From NCBI GenBank assembly GCA_964616145.1, contig CAZTRD010000022.1:1-16272 (forward strand): a stretch of DNA of 16,272 nucleotides. Reading direction: 5' to 3'. The notes beneath the pieces are model-generated. The model saw only the letters and a program-made list of their open reading frames with translations, was not told the origin of the DNA and did no database searches. The stretch comes from JAQTNP01 sp964616145 (lineage in GTDB: Bacteria > Patescibacteriota > Minisyncoccia > Minisyncoccales > PEYH01). Positions 15,037-16,272 of this stretch are shown here, in pieces. How positions within the stretch are numbered: position 1 is the first letter of the stretch; every line of letters starts with the position of its first letter. The position numbers and the translations under genes were made by a program.

Positions 15037-15780
15037 CTATAATAAGATATTATTATCATTTTTCAGAAGCATCTGATTAGCTTCTATCCACGATTCAAAT
15101 GTGCCTGCGTCTGTCCATCCACCTTGAACTATATCATATTGTAGTTGTCCTCGCTTAATATATTCGTTATTAACAGATGTAATCTCGTATTCCCCACGTT
15201 CTGAAATTGACGTGCCTCGAATAATATCGAAAACTTGCGAATCATAGAAATATGCCCCAACAACTGCATAGTTACTCTTGGGCTGTTTAGGTTTTTCCTC
15301 TATGGACATAACATGGAATTCATCCAATGCCGCGATACCAAACCGTTCTGGATCATTAACTGATTTTAGAAGCACACGAGCACCGACATTCTGCTTTCTG
15401 AAGTTATCTACATACGGTTTAATCGTCTGCTCAAATATATTGTCTGCTAGTAATACCGCAATGCTTTCTCCCGCTGCAAAGTTTTCTGCTAAGGATAATG
15501 CTTGCGCAATTCCCAGAGCTTCCTCTTGAACCTTGTAGGTAAAATCACAATTAAAATCCTTCCCGCTACCAAGTAGATTGACAACATCCCCCATGTGTTC
15601 CGTACTTGTTATTATAAGAATCTCCTTGATGCCGCATCCAACCAATTGTTTGACCGGATGAAATATCATCGGTTCTTTCCCAACTGGGAGCAAGTGTTTA
15701 TTAGTAACCTTAGTCAATGGGAAAAGCCTAGTTCCTTTACCACCAGCTAATATGACACCTTTAATATGATCTTGAGACAT
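15037..15780 (-). CDS. RmlA-type sugar-1-phosphate nucleotidyltransferase (short form)
   Basis: 247-residue nucleotidyltransferase that should condense a sugar-1-phosphate with (d)NTP to give an activated nucleotide sugar in the cytoplasm. Seen: the N-terminal nucleotide-binding signature GGKGTRLFPLT (residues 13-23), LLPVGKEPMI, LADNIFE with a likely metal-binding Asp113, EEKP (161-164) and GGWTDAGTFES near the end. It matches glucose-1-phosphate thymidylyltransferases but lacks the roughly 40-residue C-terminal extension of classical RmlA, like the short forms common in Gram-positive bacteria and archaea. The start is the ATG at 15780, 5 nt after GGAAAGAG (15786-15793); an in-frame TTG at 15795 lies too close to that site. 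No rmlB, rmlC or rmlD is in view, so the sugar made is unknown. Confidence 0.9.
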   Translation of the reverse strand: MSQDHIKGVILAGGKGTRLFPLTKVTNKHLLPVGKEPMIFHPVKQLVGCGIKEILIITSTEHMGDVVNLLGSGKDFNCDFTYKVQEEALGIAQALSLAENFAAGESIAVLLADNIFEQTIKPYVDNFRKQNVGARVLLKSVNDPERFGIAALDEFHVMSIEEKPKQPKSNYAVVGAYFYDSQVFDIIRGTSISERGEYEITSVNNEYIKRGQLQYDIVQGGWTDAGTFESWIEANQMLLKNDNNILL

Positions 15781-15790
15781 AAATTCTCTT

Positions 15791-15815
15791 TCCAATTTTT
15801 ATGTGGAAAATTGAA
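15791..15815 (-). other. AT-rich inverted repeat touching the ribosome binding site of the nucleotidyltransferase
   Basis: On the minus strand TTCAATTTT and AAAATTGGA can pair around a 7-base loop, with one U-G wobble. The 3' arm includes the first bases of the GGAAAGAG Shine-Dalgarno sequence at 15786-15793. It could weakly mask the ribosome binding site in RNA. The stem is almost all A-U, so stability is low and chance occurrence is quite possible. Confidence 0.2.
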
Positions 15816-15853
15816 GAAAAATCCACTTGATGGTCTTTTATAGAGGAGAAAAA

Positions 15854-16272
15854 TTATAGTTCTTGATTTCTAATGGTAATAGAAAGCCCCAAATTAAAGT
15901 CTTTATCAATTGCGTATCCAAGATCCCTTTTTGCCTTATCAATGGAAGCATAGGAATGTTTTATGTCACTCGGTCTTGGGTCTTTGTATATCGGTTTTAT
16001 GTTGTTGCCACATAAGTCCGCTATCTTCTTTACTAACTGGTTTATGGTTACACTCCCGCCGCATGCTACGTTAAATACCTCGCCAACAGCGTTTTCTGCG
16101 GTGCAAGCTAACAGATTCGCATTGACAACATTTGAAACATAAATGAAATCTCTGGATGATTCGCCATCACCATATATAATGGGACTTTTGCTATCTTTGA
16201 TCATCTGTATAAACTTCGGGATCACACCTGAGTATTGTGAATTCGGGTCTTGTCGCGGACCAAAAACATTGA
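15854..16272 (-). CDS. NAD-dependent sugar-nucleotide epimerase/dehydratase, 3' part only
   Basis: C-terminal 138 codons of an extended short-chain dehydrogenase that acts on a nucleotide sugar in the cytoplasm. The frame stays open to the right edge and reads NVFGPRQDPNSQYSG just before a GTG at 16225. That GTG is therefore an internal valine, not a start. The NVFGPRQDP block, followed by IPKFI, GDGESSRDFIYV and a PRPSDIKHS segment, is typical of the substrate-binding half of UDP-GlcNAc/UDP-GlcNAcA C4-epimerases (WbpP/TviC-like) and related UDP-glucose 4-epimerases. The Rossmann glycine motif and the YxxxK catalytic pair lie outside the window, so the exact reaction cannot be set. A 73-nt gap separates it from the nucleotidyltransferase downstream. 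Family call is firm; substrate is inference. Confidence 0.9.
   Translation of the reverse strand, partial: NVFGPRQDPNSQYSGVIPKFIQMIKDSKSPIIYGDGESSRDFIYVSNVVNANLLACTAENAVGEVFNVACGGSVTINQLVKKIADLCGNNIKPIYKDPRPSDIKHSYASIDKAKRDLGYAIDKDFNLGLSITIRNQEL

Noticed and set aside
280..15529. Many open frames of 60-116 codons on the plus strand, and some on the minus strand in other frames
   Set aside because: All lie opposite or inside genes with clear protein families, have no recognisable motifs, and leave no room for an independent gene.
15781..15795. TTG start at 15795 for the nucleotidyltransferase
   Set aside because: It would overlap the GGAAAGAG ribosome binding site that fits the ATG at 15780, and the extra residues have no counterpart in the family.
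16223..16225. GTG at 16225 as start of the epimerase gene
   Set aside because: The frame is open to the window edge and codes a conserved epimerase motif upstream (NVFGPRQDP), so the gene continues outside the window.
1..16272. CRISPR array, tRNA or rRNA genes, riboswitch, phage genes
   Set aside because: No spaced direct repeats, no tRNA or rRNA-like sequence and no gap long enough for a riboswitch were seen on either strand.

Overview
The window is one long, single-strand gene block. All twelve genes lie on the minus strand, so transcription runs from the right edge (16272) to the left edge (1). It is a surface-polysaccharide (exopolysaccharide, capsule, O-antigen or cell-wall glycan) biosynthesis and export locus from an AT-rich bacterium. 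Gaps between genes are short or negative (8-nt and 1-nt overlaps), the largest being 118 nt, which fits an operon. The promoter is not in view and probably lies beyond the right edge. The species cannot be named. An anaerobic Firmicute or a deltaproteobacterium-like lineage would fit the AT-richness, the TTG and GTG starts and the gene types, but this is a weak inference.

Right part (12.9-16.3 kb, precursors and export): the 3' part of an NAD-dependent sugar-nucleotide epimerase cut by the window edge, a short RmlA-type sugar-1-phosphate nucleotidyltransferase, and an ABC-2 polysaccharide exporter made of a Wzm-type permease and a Wzt-type ATPase with a C-terminal glycan-binding-type domain.

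Middle part (5.6-12.9 kb, assembly and decoration): a zinc-ribbon methyltransferase overlapping the wzt-like gene, an unusual SGNH-hydrolase/radical-SAM fusion, a polysaccharide pyruvyltransferase, a GT2 glycosyltransferase fused to a methyltransferase, a second GT2 and a GT4 glycosyltransferase.

Left part (1-5.6 kb, envelope-located steps): a heparinase II/III-like protein with membrane segments at both ends, another GT4 enzyme, a polytopic O-antigen ligase/polymerase (Wzy_C/WaaL type) and an MBOAT acyltransferase. The MBOAT frame breaks about 50 bases from the left edge, where the sequence looks like the end of an insertion sequence (possibly IS21-like).

Inferred pathway: activated sugars are made, at least four glycosyltransferase domains build a glycan on a carrier in the cytoplasm, methyl, pyruvyl and perhaps radical-SAM-dependent changes decorate it, Wzm/Wzt exports it, and the outer-face proteins (ligase/polymerase, lyase-like protein, acyltransferase) finish, attach or trim it. 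No initiating phosphoglycosyltransferase and no Wzx flippase is visible. The most unusual element is the 556-residue SGNH/radical-SAM fusion. Its hydrolase half keeps the GDS, GxND and Asp motifs, but Tyr stands where the catalytic His belongs.
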